A DNA stretch of 30,803 nucleotides from a bacterium (GTDB lineage Bacteria > SZUA-79 > Acidulodesulfobacterales > Acidulodesulfobacteraceae): NCBI GenBank assembly GCA_021784835.1, contig JAJYHI010000086.1, forward strand, positions 1-30,803, given 5' to 3'. The notes under the pieces were generated by a model. That model did not search any database, was not told the origin of the DNA, and was given only the letters and a program-made list of their open reading frames with translations. This document shows positions 17,297-24,462 of this stretch, piece by piece (within the stretch, counting starts at the first letter, position 1; each line of letters starts with the position of its first letter). The translations under genes were made by a program, and so were the position numbers.

Positions 17297-18235
17297 TTAT
17301 TTTAACTTTTCTCTCCAGTAATTTAAAATATCTTCTATGCTCTGTTTAAGCGGTATTTTGGGCCGCCAGCCGGTATAGTTTTTAAGCTTATCACTGCTTC
17401 CGTATATTCTTTTCTGCTCATTCGGCCTTAACTTAGCCTCGTCTATTTTTATTTCGGCTTCTATGCCCGTTATTTCAAACATTAAATTTAAAATCGAACG
17501 CATGGAAACTTCAGCCCCCGAACATACGTTAAATACATCGAATTTATTTCCGCTTATACCTTTTTTGCCGGTTTCTTTTTCCAGCAACATTTTATAAGCG
17601 TCCGCAACGTCCCTTACGTCTAAAAAATCTCTCGTAGCGTCGATATTGCCGGCGCTGATTAAAGGTTTTTTTAATCCAAGCTCTATTTCTATTACCTGTT
17701 TTGCAAAAGAAGATACCGCAAAGCTTTCGCTTTGGTTAGGACCAATATGATTAAACGGCCTTACGACTACAAACCGCATGTCCGGTTCCGTAACCGACCA
17801 CTGATAACACAGGGCTTCTACGGCTACTTTACTAACGGCATAAGGATTTCTGGGCTTAAGAGGATATTCTTCTTTTATAGGAAGAGAACTTTCATCTGCA
17901 AGACCGTAAATATCGCCCGAACTAACGTAAAGTATTTTGCCTTTAAAACCTGTTTCTTTTAAAGCGTTCAGCAGGTTAAAAGTGCCGGTAAAATTTATGT
18001 CGAAAGTCTCGAGCGGATTTTTAAAAGACTCCGGGACGAAACCCTGCGCGGCTAAATGGATAACGGCGTCGAATGTCGGAGTGCCGGGAGCCGATAAAAA
18101 CGATTTTATTCCGCCGTAGTCTCTTACGTCTATCGCGCCTTGTTCGCCGGCTAAAGGAATGCAGTGTAATTTACCAAGCGCCTGCATTACGTAATAGCCT
18201 ACAAAACCCGAAGCGCCGGTAATTAAAATATTCAT
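17297..18235 (-). CDS. rmd: GDP-4-keto-6-deoxy-D-mannose reductase (Rmd-like)
   Basis: A 312-residue extended SDR enzyme predicted to reduce the Gmd product to GDP-D-rhamnose. Motifs: GASGFVG (7-13), catalytic VSSGDIYG (104-111), NPYAVSK (130-136, Y132 and K136), then VVRPFNHIGPNQ and the DFLDVRDV strand that are characteristic of Rmd. Adjacency to gmd supports this over other epimerases; GDP-L-fucose synthase has a different motif set. I chose the ATG at 18233-18235, which gives MNILITGASG. A TTG nine bases upstream (18242-18244) adds only three residues and has no better ribosome site. A good promoter lies about 40 bases upstream of the leader. Confidence 0.88.
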   Translation of the reverse strand: MNILITGASGFVGYYVMQALGKLHCIPLAGEQGAIDVRDYGGIKSFLSAPGTPTFDAVIHLAAQGFVPESFKNPLETFDINFTGTFNLLNALKETGFKGKILYVSSGDIYGLADESSLPIKEEYPLKPRNPYAVSKVAVEALCYQWSVTEPDMRFVVVRPFNHIGPNQSESFAVSSFAKQVIEIELGLKKPLISAGNIDATRDFLDVRDVADAYKMLLEKETGKKGISGNKFDVFNVCSGAEVSMRSILNLMFEITGIEAEIKIDEAKLRPNEQKRIYGSSDKLKNYTGWRPKIPLKQSIEDILNYWREKLK

Positions 18236-18282
18236 GCTCTGCAATTTTAGTTAAAATATTCCCATAATCTTATTGTAAATTT

Positions 18283-18311
18283 ATTGTATCATTCAAATAT
18301 TTTTTTTTCAA
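18283..18311 (-). promoter_or_regulatory. predicted promoter of rmd-gmd
   Basis: On the minus strand, TTGAAA (18306-18311), a 17-base spacer and TACAAT (18283-18288) match the consensus at 10 of 12 positions. Transcription would start near 18276, about 40 bases before the rmd ATG. The rmd-gmd pair can therefore be expressed independently of the large enzyme gene upstream, whose stop is at 18380. The gap 18236-18379 shows no gene and no convincing terminator. Confidence 0.5.
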
Positions 18312-18379
18312 ATGCCTGCGCCGGAAATGAAGGTTTTGTTTCGTTTACGTTAAATTTTTGTTGCGGGAATGTTACGAAT

Positions 18380-20734
18380 TTAAAAATATCCGAGCTTTCT
18401 CAGCTTATCCATAGCCGCTTCTTTGTCCTGAGAGCGTCCGGAACGTTCGGCTATAGACTTATCCATAGTAGTTTTATGAGTGCAGGGGGCGCAGTCTATA
18501 GACCTGTAGCCCTGTTCGTATAGGGTGCAGTAAGGAAGATTGTTTAATTTAATATACAGCCAGATATCCGCTTCCGTAAAATGAAGAATGGGGTGAACCC
18601 TGAAGTGGTAGGGGTCTTTCCTTTTGGAAAAATATACCTCGTTGGCGCGGGCTTCGTTTTCGTCTTTTCTAATGCCCGTGAACATCGCTTTAAGATGCAG
18701 GTCTTTAATGGACTGTTTTAAGGGTATGGTTTTAAGGGTATTACAGCAGTCCGCTTTGTCTTTTGCGATAGGATATTTTTGCTTAAGCGCTTCGGCATTA
18801 GAATATGTCAAAAGCTCAAAGCCCCAGCTCTGCTTTAATTTTTCTATAAATTCTTTAATTTCCGGAAATTCCGCCGATGTATCGATGGTTATGACTTTAA
18901 ACGGAATTTTTCCGTCAAACGCCCTTCTGGCGAGGTCTAGTAAAACCGAAGAATCCTTGCCGCCGGTAAAAGCAATGCCTATTTTGTCGCCGAACCTGTC
19001 GTACGCTTCTTTTATAATTTCGATGCTTAAAGACGTTTTCTGGTTTAAAAGCTCCGCGGCGGCGCTTTCGATGTTTGTTTCCGATTCCGGCTGTGAAAAT
19101 ATAATTTTTGCCTTTCCCTTCGAGTCCTCGTTATTGTCGTCGAACAGGTTTTCGGAAATAAAGGCGTCTTTTTCTATTTTATTTAAAATTTCTATATACT
19201 TTACGGAATCCGTCAGGGCGGCGTTGAAAATTACGGGGGTTTCTTCAAATGGGTCGCTTAAAAGGTCGAAATAGAAATTTTTGGGCCTGTTGTAAAGTTC
19301 TGAAGCAATCATGCCCTGGTAAATATTTGCCCTGGTAGTCTGTTTTGCTTTAAGAGCTTTTAAAAGACTTAAATATTCGGGCTTACTGACTCTTTTTCTC
19401 ATTACGAAATTAAACATTTCGATAATAAAGTCTTCGTCGGACAGGTTTACGTTTTCTACTATTTTTTTGCCTTCCGCCTGCGAAATGTTATCCGGTATGA
19501 ATATATATTTTTTGTCTTTAGTCCTGATAGACCTCTGCGACAGGAAATACCTGTCTTTTAAAGACGCTCCGTTTTTGTTCCTGTCGTAAACAGCCGCATT
19601 AAACTGCATTATCTCGTTATACATATTCTGGGTGCAGAACTCCGAATAGCAGTACTGCCTTTCGTTTTCGGCGAACATCGACTGCCCGTCCAAACCTAAT
19701 ACCGCGTCATTGCAAGAAGCCGAAGGCGGCGAAGCAATCTCCGCATAGGATTCTAATCCCGACAGCGACAATAGCGTCGGAAACATATCGACTATAGAAA
19801 CTAACCCGTCGTAAGTTTTATTTTCTAATTGAGGAGCGTGCAGGAGCAGGGGGATATGGATTACTTCGTCGAACAGCTCTCCCATATGCCCGAAAATGGG
19901 CGGGTCTAATAACGCTATCCTGCCTTCTCCGTGGTCGGCGAATATTGAATATATATTTTCTTCGTTAAAATAACCGAAACCTTTAAGGTTATTGTAAATC
20001 AGCCTGAAGCGCCCCTTGTCGAATTTATTGATTCCGTAAATGTATGACGGAAGCATTATCTGAACGCCGTAGTTTACCCTGCTGGAAAAATTGTTCCATA
20101 AGGCGAAAGGGTCGTTGCTGACGACGGGAATTTTATACAGCGACGACATTTTATTCATAAAAGCGTAATAGTCGTCGTTATAACGGTTTTCGTTGTAGTT
20201 CTGTGAGTAGATGTAAGGTTCGTGGGCATCGAACAGGTGGACGAAGCAGAAAACCTTTTCGTCTTTCCCGAATGTTCCGAGATGTTTAAACAGCGCGTTT
20301 ATATCTCCCGCGTAAACGTAATCGAATCCCTTGGTGAGCCCGATAGGCTGGAAAAGTTCTATAACGTCCGAATATAATAGGGTTTTATAGCCGCCCTTTT
20401 TGTATATTTCGGCAAGAGTTACGCAGTCTTTTCTTAACTTTTTATAAAAAAACGGTCTTACGCCGTGTTTCGGCTGTAACAAGCCGGTGAAAAGCGAAGC
20501 ATGGGCGGAAGTCGTATAGGAGGACGTCGAAAAACAGTTGGTAAAAACTGCCGCGCCCGAAGCGATTTCGTCTATTGTCGGAGTATCGACTAAGTCTTCT
20601 AAGTAAAACTGCTTAAGGTGCGGTTTTTCTTTTACGTAGCTTACGCAGTCGTATCTTAAGTTGTCTAAAGAAACGAGCAGAACTTTATTTCCTGTTTCGC
20701 CGCCTCCCGTGATTTTGCCGCCGTTATCTGGCAT
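18380..20734 (-). CDS. AlkP/sulfatase-fold + DUF4214-like + CysD/PAPS-reductase-like fusion enzyme, paralog A
   Basis: A 784-residue cytosolic-looking protein with no signal peptide. Residues about 17-330 form an alkaline-phosphatase-superfamily (sulfatase-type) domain: metal ligand region SLDN (D24), nucleophile loop TTSAHASLFTG with T74 in place of the formylglycine Cys/Ser, FDAH (169-171), ADHGEGR (266-272) and GHMGELFDE (H283). Residues 430-481 resemble DUF4214 (LSDEDFI...ASELY). They lie between the late fold strands KKYIF and FDLLSDPFEETP, so the module seems inserted. Residues about 560-784 form a PP-loop domain: FTGGKDSS (589-596), CC at 663-664, FRVHPILHFTEADIW, CxxC at 748-751, and a CysD-type end (ER.GR.QD...M...K.LGYF). 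The APS-reductase ECGLH tail is missing. It is encoded upstream of rmd-gmd. Function inferred, not proven: oxyanion activation and transfer. Confidence 0.85.
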   Translation of the reverse strand: MPDNGGKITGGGETGNKVLLVSLDNLRYDCVSYVKEKPHLKQFYLEDLVDTPTIDEIASGAAVFTNCFSTSSYTTSAHASLFTGLLQPKHGVRPFFYKKLRKDCVTLAEIYKKGGYKTLLYSDVIELFQPIGLTKGFDYVYAGDINALFKHLGTFGKDEKVFCFVHLFDAHEPYIYSQNYNENRYNDDYYAFMNKMSSLYKIPVVSNDPFALWNNFSSRVNYGVQIMLPSYIYGINKFDKGRFRLIYNNLKGFGYFNEENIYSIFADHGEGRIALLDPPIFGHMGELFDEVIHIPLLLHAPQLENKTYDGLVSIVDMFPTLLSLSGLESYAEIASPPSASCNDAVLGLDGQSMFAENERQYCYSEFCTQNMYNEIMQFNAAVYDRNKNGASLKDRYFLSQRSIRTKDKKYIFIPDNISQAEGKKIVENVNLSDEDFIIEMFNFVMRKRVSKPEYLSLLKALKAKQTTRANIYQGMIASELYNRPKNFYFDLLSDPFEETPVIFNAALTDSVKYIEILNKIEKDAFISENLFDDNNEDSKGKAKIIFSQPESETNIESAAAELLNQKTSLSIEIIKEAYDRFGDKIGIAFTGGKDSSVLLDLARRAFDGKIPFKVITIDTSAEFPEIKEFIEKLKQSWGFELLTYSNAEALKQKYPIAKDKADCCNTLKTIPLKQSIKDLHLKAMFTGIRKDENEARANEVYFSKRKDPYHFRVHPILHFTEADIWLYIKLNNLPYCTLYEQGYRSIDCAPCTHKTTMDKSIAERSGRSQDKEAAMDKLRKLGYF

Positions 20735-20785
20735 ATACTATATACTTATACCCCTAAAGTCTATTAAATTTTAATATATTTAGTA

Positions 20786-20814
20786 ATTATACAATCAAGC
20801 CGTAAATTTGTAAA
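20786..20814 (-). promoter_or_regulatory. predicted promoter of fusion enzyme A
   Basis: Minus-strand TTTACA (20809-20814), a 17-base spacer and TATAAT (20786-20791) match the sigma-70 consensus at 11 of 12 positions. Transcription would start near 20779, leaving a leader of about 45 bases before the ATG at 20734. The element shares the divergent gap 20735-20991 with the pilin-like gene, whose possible -10 (TATAAT 20907-20912) lacks a clear -35. Confidence 0.5.
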
Positions 20815-20981
20815 CATAAACTTTTAACCCAAAATTGTAACATGTTTGCAACAAAAATTTAACGCAAACGAAACAAAACCTTCATAATAATGAAACATTA
20901 AAAAGATATAATAACGATAATGTTTATATCTTTTTAATAATTTATTAATTTCTAATTTTACTTAATTATTATTGTTATTAT

Positions 20982-20986
20982 GGAGG
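20982..20986 (+). promoter_or_regulatory. Shine-Dalgarno sequence that fixes the pilin-like start
   Basis: GGAGG at 20982-20986 is five bases upstream of the ATG at 20992. An in-frame ATG at 20980 overlaps this element, so it is very unlikely to be the start. The protein therefore begins MASVPFFKNR. Strong Shine-Dalgarno sequences are uncommon in this window, which suggests high expression of the pilin-like protein. Confidence 0.75.
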
Positions 20987-20991
20987 CAATT

Positions 20992-21810
20992 ATGGCAAGC
21001 GTCCCGTTCTTTAAAAACCGGTTAAAAAGCATTTCCGGCTTCGGCCTGTCTTCCGTTATAGTCGGGCTTTTAATTATAACGATTATGATAACGTCGGCTA
21101 TACCTTATATGGAAGGATTTTACGAATTAAAACAGGCGAAATCCGCCGTAAATGCCGCAAACAGCCTTATAAAGGCGGAAATCCAGTATCAGCAGGCGGA
21201 TTATTCCAATTACGCCGAAAAGAACGCCGCGCCCCAAAACGGCGATTATTTCGGAACTTTACCGCAGTTAATAAGCGGTATGAATATTTTGCCGGATAAC
21301 AACCTTCAGCAGTTTCTGCCGCAGGGAATATCGTTATCGCTTGCGGATTACCAGGGCAATAATAACTGTATAAATAAACCTGCGGGCGGCGGTTCCCTAA
21401 AGGAATGTTTAGTCGACGAGGAAAACGGACAGTTCAAACTTGTCATATACGGCTTAAATAATCCGAATATGTCCCGGTTCGTTCCCATGTTCGAAAACGG
21501 AATAAAAGGCGGGCTGTCCGCTTATTCCGGCGGCGCTTTGACGGCTCAGGTCAGCGTGCCTTTCGGATTCAGCGCCTATCCCAAGATACAAAACGGAAAC
21601 GGCGGAGGAAATACTGCGGTAAATAATTATAACGGCAATAATGCCGTCGAGCAGGCGCAGGCGTCTGCAAATCAAGCTCTTGTAAATTCGGCATGGGCTT
21701 ATGTAAACAGTATTAACGAATACGGAAATCCGCAGGCTTACGACGCCGCCGTAAACTACGCGCAAACCGTAGATGCAACTGTATGCGGAAGTTTTAACGT
21801 TATTTGCTGA
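20992..21810 (+). CDS. type IV pilin-like secreted protein with non-canonical N-terminus
   Basis: A 272-residue protein with a prepilin-like N-terminus: a short basic leader (K8, R10, K12), then SISG|FGLSS with possible peptidase cleavage after G16, then about 20 hydrophobic residues (18-38) and a helix rich in Ala, Lys and Glu (EGFYELKQAKSAVNAANSL). The usual glutamate at mature position 5 is replaced by Ser21. The remainder is soluble, rich in Asn, Gln, Gly and Tyr, with four Cys (C126, C139, C265, C272) that could form two disulfides, and a Gly/Asn-rich segment at 200-217. It lies alone on the plus strand between two minus-strand paralogous enzymes, ending 25 bases from the end of the second. 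It could be a minor pilin, a surface filament subunit, or simply a membrane-anchored protein. The family was not recognised. Confidence 0.65.
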   Translation: MASVPFFKNRLKSISGFGLSSVIVGLLIITIMITSAIPYMEGFYELKQAKSAVNAANSLIKAEIQYQQADYSNYAEKNAAPQNGDYFGTLPQLISGMNILPDNNLQQFLPQGISLSLADYQGNNNCINKPAGGGSLKECLVDEENGQFKLVIYGLNNPNMSRFVPMFENGIKGGLSAYSGGALTAQVSVPFGFSAYPKIQNGNGGGNTAVNNYNGNNAVEQAQASANQALVNSAWAYVNSINEYGNPQAYDAAVNYAQTVDATVCGSFNVIC

Positions 21811-21835
21811 AATGCCGAAAAAATTTCAAAGCGGT

Positions 21836-24352
21836 TTAAAAGTAACCTAGGTCTCTAAGTTTGCCCATAATTTTTTCTTTTTCCTGCGACCTGCCTGCCC
21901 GTTCCGGCTCGCCGGGGCGGGCTTTTACGGTGCAAGGCACGCATCCTAAAGACCTATAGCCCTGTCTGTAAAGAGAACAGTACGGAATATCGTAAAATTC
22001 GATATAATCCCATATATCTTTTTCGGTGAAATGAAGCAAGGGATGAACCCTAAAATGCTTCGGGTCGTTCCTTTCCGAAAAATACGACTCCTTTTTTCTT
22101 TGCTCCTGCTCGTCTTTTCTTATAGCAGTCATTAAAGCCTTAAGATTTAGATCCGTTATAGCTTTCTTCAAAGGAACGGTTTTAAGAAGCAGACAGCACT
22201 TTTCTTTGTCTGCGGCAATCTTTACCTCATTATTATCGACAGCTTCTTTATTTGCAAAAACGTTTAAATCAAAATTCCACTCGCGGCTGAGCCTGCCTAT
22301 GAACTCGTAAATTTCCGGAAAATCTACCGTCGTATCCACGTTTACTATTTTAAACGAGGAAGGAATACTTCCGCCGAAAGCTTTTCTGACCAAATCAAGC
22401 ATAACCGTAGAATCTTTTCCTCCGGTAAAAGCAATTCCGATATATGACCCGTTTTTGCCGAAACGTTCGTAAGCTTCTTTGATTATATCTATGCTGAAAT
22501 CCGTCTTGGAGGCAAGCAAATCCACTATGTTACGCTTACGGCGATGACTGCCTGCGTTATCGGTATTTTTAGCCGTAAGCAGTACTTCATTGGCTTCGTC
22601 AAAAATATCCTTTGCTTCTGGAGCGTTTTTTTCCATATTATCGATAATTTCTAAGAAGTTTTCTGATTCTTTCTTTAATTTCTTAATTGTTTCGCTTATT
22701 GCGCCCGTATCGTTTAAATTTTTTAAATCTACGGGACTTTCTTCAGCAGGGTCGCTTTTTAAATCATAATAAAATATTTTAGGTCTTTGGGCATATTCAA
22801 GGCTTCCGATAAATTCTTTAAAAATATCCTCTCTCGTTTTTTCTTTAGATTTAAGCCTTCCGGCATGAACGGACAATCCTTCCTGGTCCTCGAATCTGTT
22901 AAGCACTATTTTGTAAAGCGATTTAACATAGTCTTCGTCGCTTAAATCGGCTAACCCTTTATTTTTTAAAATGAATTTTTCATAAGAAATACCGTCGTCA
23001 AAAAAAACGCCGTAATAAACAAATTTTTCATCTGTCGTTCTTACCGACCTTTGAAACAAAAAGAAATCGTCTTCGGAAGAAAATACGTTCAGCACTTCAG
23101 CGCCTTCGCTCTTTATCCCATTGCCGGCGTTTTCCTGCTGCCCTTCCCCGCCTTTGTTTGCGTCCTTACTTATTCTGTTTCCTATTATTTTATTTGCAAA
23201 ATATTCCGAATAACAGAATTCCCTTACGCCATAGCTATAGACCCCTCCTCCGGCCAAATCGTCAAGTTCTGATTTTGCCAAGCCCGGAAAAAGTTTTCCG
23301 TCCAATTTTTCAAGCAAATCTTTTCCTTTTCCGTTGTTATCGCCATTGATTTCGTCGTTGTCCTTAAAGCCGGATAACTTTAGACCTGCGCAAGAAACGA
23401 CCGACGGAAAAATATCCGCTATAGACACGATTTCTTCCCTTATTCTGTCTTCGAAGCCCGGAGCATGAAATATAAGGGGGATATGTATTATTTCGTCGAA
23501 AAGTTCGCCGGCATGCGAAAAAACAGACTGGTCGGAATATGAAACCCGCCCTTCGCCGTGGTCGGATAATATGCAGTAAACGCTTTCATAATCAAAAAAA
23601 CCGAAATCTTTTAAATTTTGATAAAGCATTTTAAAGCGTCCGCCGTCGAATTTGTTTATTCCTTTTACGTATAAAGGAAGATATTCTTTTATGCCGTTTT
23701 TTACTTTTTTCTGCAGTTCTTTCCAAATCTTATGGGGTTCTTTTTCTTCGATTTTTACGTTAAATTTTGCGCTCATTTCCTCCACGGCTTCGTAATAATC
23801 GTCGTTATAAGATTTTTGAGGCGGAGTTTCGCAGTAAAGATAAGGGTCGTGAACGTCGAACATATGAACAAAAAGAAATATTTTTTCGTCTTTCATTCCG
23901 TCGAGCATATCCGCCGTTTTGGCGTCGTTTCCGGCAACGATATAATCGAAACCGCGCGTAAGCCCGACGGGACCGAATATATCCATATCCATAGAAAATA
24001 TTGTTTTATAGCCGTTATCCTTAAAAATTTCGGCTATAGTCGGACAGTTTTCATTTAATTTTTTATAAAAAAACGGCCTGACGCCGTGATTGGGGGGATA
24101 AAGTCCCGTAAATAAAGATGCGTGAGCGGGCGGCGTATAAGAAGAAGTGCTGAAGCAGTTTGTAAAATATGACGACTTTGAAGCTATTTCGTCTATTACC
24201 GGTGTATTTATCCAGTTTTGAAGTCCGTATTTCGAAAGCCTGCCCGAACTTGAACTAAACCCTATGCAGTCGTAACTTAAAGTATCTACCGAAATAAACA
24301 AGACTCTGTTTATGTTTTTATCGTTGACGGAAAGATTTAATTCGCTTTTCAT
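21836..24352 (-). CDS. AlkP/sulfatase-fold + DUF4214-like + CysD/PAPS-reductase-like fusion enzyme, paralog B
   Basis: An 838-residue paralog of the protein at 18380-20734 with the same domain order. AlkP-superfamily domain (about 16-330): SVDT (D23), nucleophile loop TPPAHASLFTG with T73 in the catalytic position, FDVH (165-168), SDHGEGR (263-269) and SHAGELFDE (H280). A low-complexity Gly/Asn/Asp/Glu-rich insertion (about 330-425) makes it longer. A clear DUF4214-like module is at 469-520 (LSDEDYVKSLYKIVLNR...EFIGSLEY), just before FYYDLKSDPAEESP. PP-loop domain (about 608-838): FTGGKDST (642-649), CC 719-720, FRVHPLLHFTEKDIW, CxxC 804-807, and end GRSQEKEKIMGKLRDLGYF. No signal peptide. 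It is divergent from the methyltransferase-GT2 gene. Same inference as for paralog A. Confidence 0.85.
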   Translation of the reverse strand: MKSELNLSVNDKNINRVLFISVDTLSYDCIGFSSSSGRLSKYGLQNWINTPVIDEIASKSSYFTNCFSTSSYTPPAHASLFTGLYPPNHGVRPFFYKKLNENCPTIAEIFKDNGYKTIFSMDMDIFGPVGLTRGFDYIVAGNDAKTADMLDGMKDEKIFLFVHMFDVHDPYLYCETPPQKSYNDDYYEAVEEMSAKFNVKIEEKEPHKIWKELQKKVKNGIKEYLPLYVKGINKFDGGRFKMLYQNLKDFGFFDYESVYCILSDHGEGRVSYSDQSVFSHAGELFDEIIHIPLIFHAPGFEDRIREEIVSIADIFPSVVSCAGLKLSGFKDNDEINGDNNGKGKDLLEKLDGKLFPGLAKSELDDLAGGGVYSYGVREFCYSEYFANKIIGNRISKDANKGGEGQQENAGNGIKSEGAEVLNVFSSEDDFFLFQRSVRTTDEKFVYYGVFFDDGISYEKFILKNKGLADLSDEDYVKSLYKIVLNRFEDQEGLSVHAGRLKSKEKTREDIFKEFIGSLEYAQRPKIFYYDLKSDPAEESPVDLKNLNDTGAISETIKKLKKESENFLEIIDNMEKNAPEAKDIFDEANEVLLTAKNTDNAGSHRRKRNIVDLLASKTDFSIDIIKEAYERFGKNGSYIGIAFTGGKDSTVMLDLVRKAFGGSIPSSFKIVNVDTTVDFPEIYEFIGRLSREWNFDLNVFANKEAVDNNEVKIAADKEKCCLLLKTVPLKKAITDLNLKALMTAIRKDEQEQRKKESYFSERNDPKHFRVHPLLHFTEKDIWDYIEFYDIPYCSLYRQGYRSLGCVPCTVKARPGEPERAGRSQEKEKIMGKLRDLGYF

Positions 24353-24359
24353 TTAAAAA

Positions 24360-24388
24360 ATTATAGCATTTTAATATTTTTTTTTCAT
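24360..24388 (-). promoter_or_regulatory. predicted leaderless promoter of fusion enzyme B
   Basis: On the minus strand, ATGAAA (24383-24388), a 17-base spacer and a perfect TATAAT (24360-24365) are followed by exactly seven bases and then the ATG at 24352. The expected transcription start coincides with the A of the start codon. No Shine-Dalgarno sequence is present. Confidence 0.45.
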
Positions 24389-24399
24389 TAATAATTTAG

Positions 24400-24405
24400 T
24401 ATAAT
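24400..24405 (+). promoter_or_regulatory. possible -10 element for the methyltransferase-GT2 gene
   Basis: A perfect TATAAT at 24400-24405 in the 110-base divergent gap would give a leader of about 50 bases. A second AT-rich element, TATAAA at 24449-24454, lies eight bases before the ATG and would make a leaderless mRNA. Neither has a good -35. Confidence 0.3.
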
Positions 24406-24462
24406 TAACTCCGGCAGTTTAACAATTTTTCCCAAATCTCGACAAACCTATAAAAACTTTTT

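Noticed and set aside
18236..18244. TTG start nine bases upstream for rmd
   Set aside because: The ATG at 18235 gives the usual compact N-terminus right before the coenzyme loop, and the TTG has no better ribosome site.
18380..19100. Calling the C-terminal domain an assimilatory APS/PAPS reductase
   Set aside because: The Fe-S-type cysteines are present, but the catalytic ECGLH tail is missing and the end is CysD-like.
18624..19274. Plus-strand open frame of 216 codons
   Set aside because: Fully antisense to the PP-loop domain of fusion enzyme A, whose motifs are conserved in its paralog. The antisense frame is not.
20980..20991. Earlier ATG for the pilin-like protein
   Set aside because: The Shine-Dalgarno GGAGG overlaps this ATG and is correctly spaced for the ATG at 20992.
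18380..24352. Reading both fusion enzymes as ordinary arylsulfatases
   Set aside because: Neither has the Cys/Ser of the formylglycine motif, neither has a signal peptide, and both carry a C-terminal PP-loop domain.
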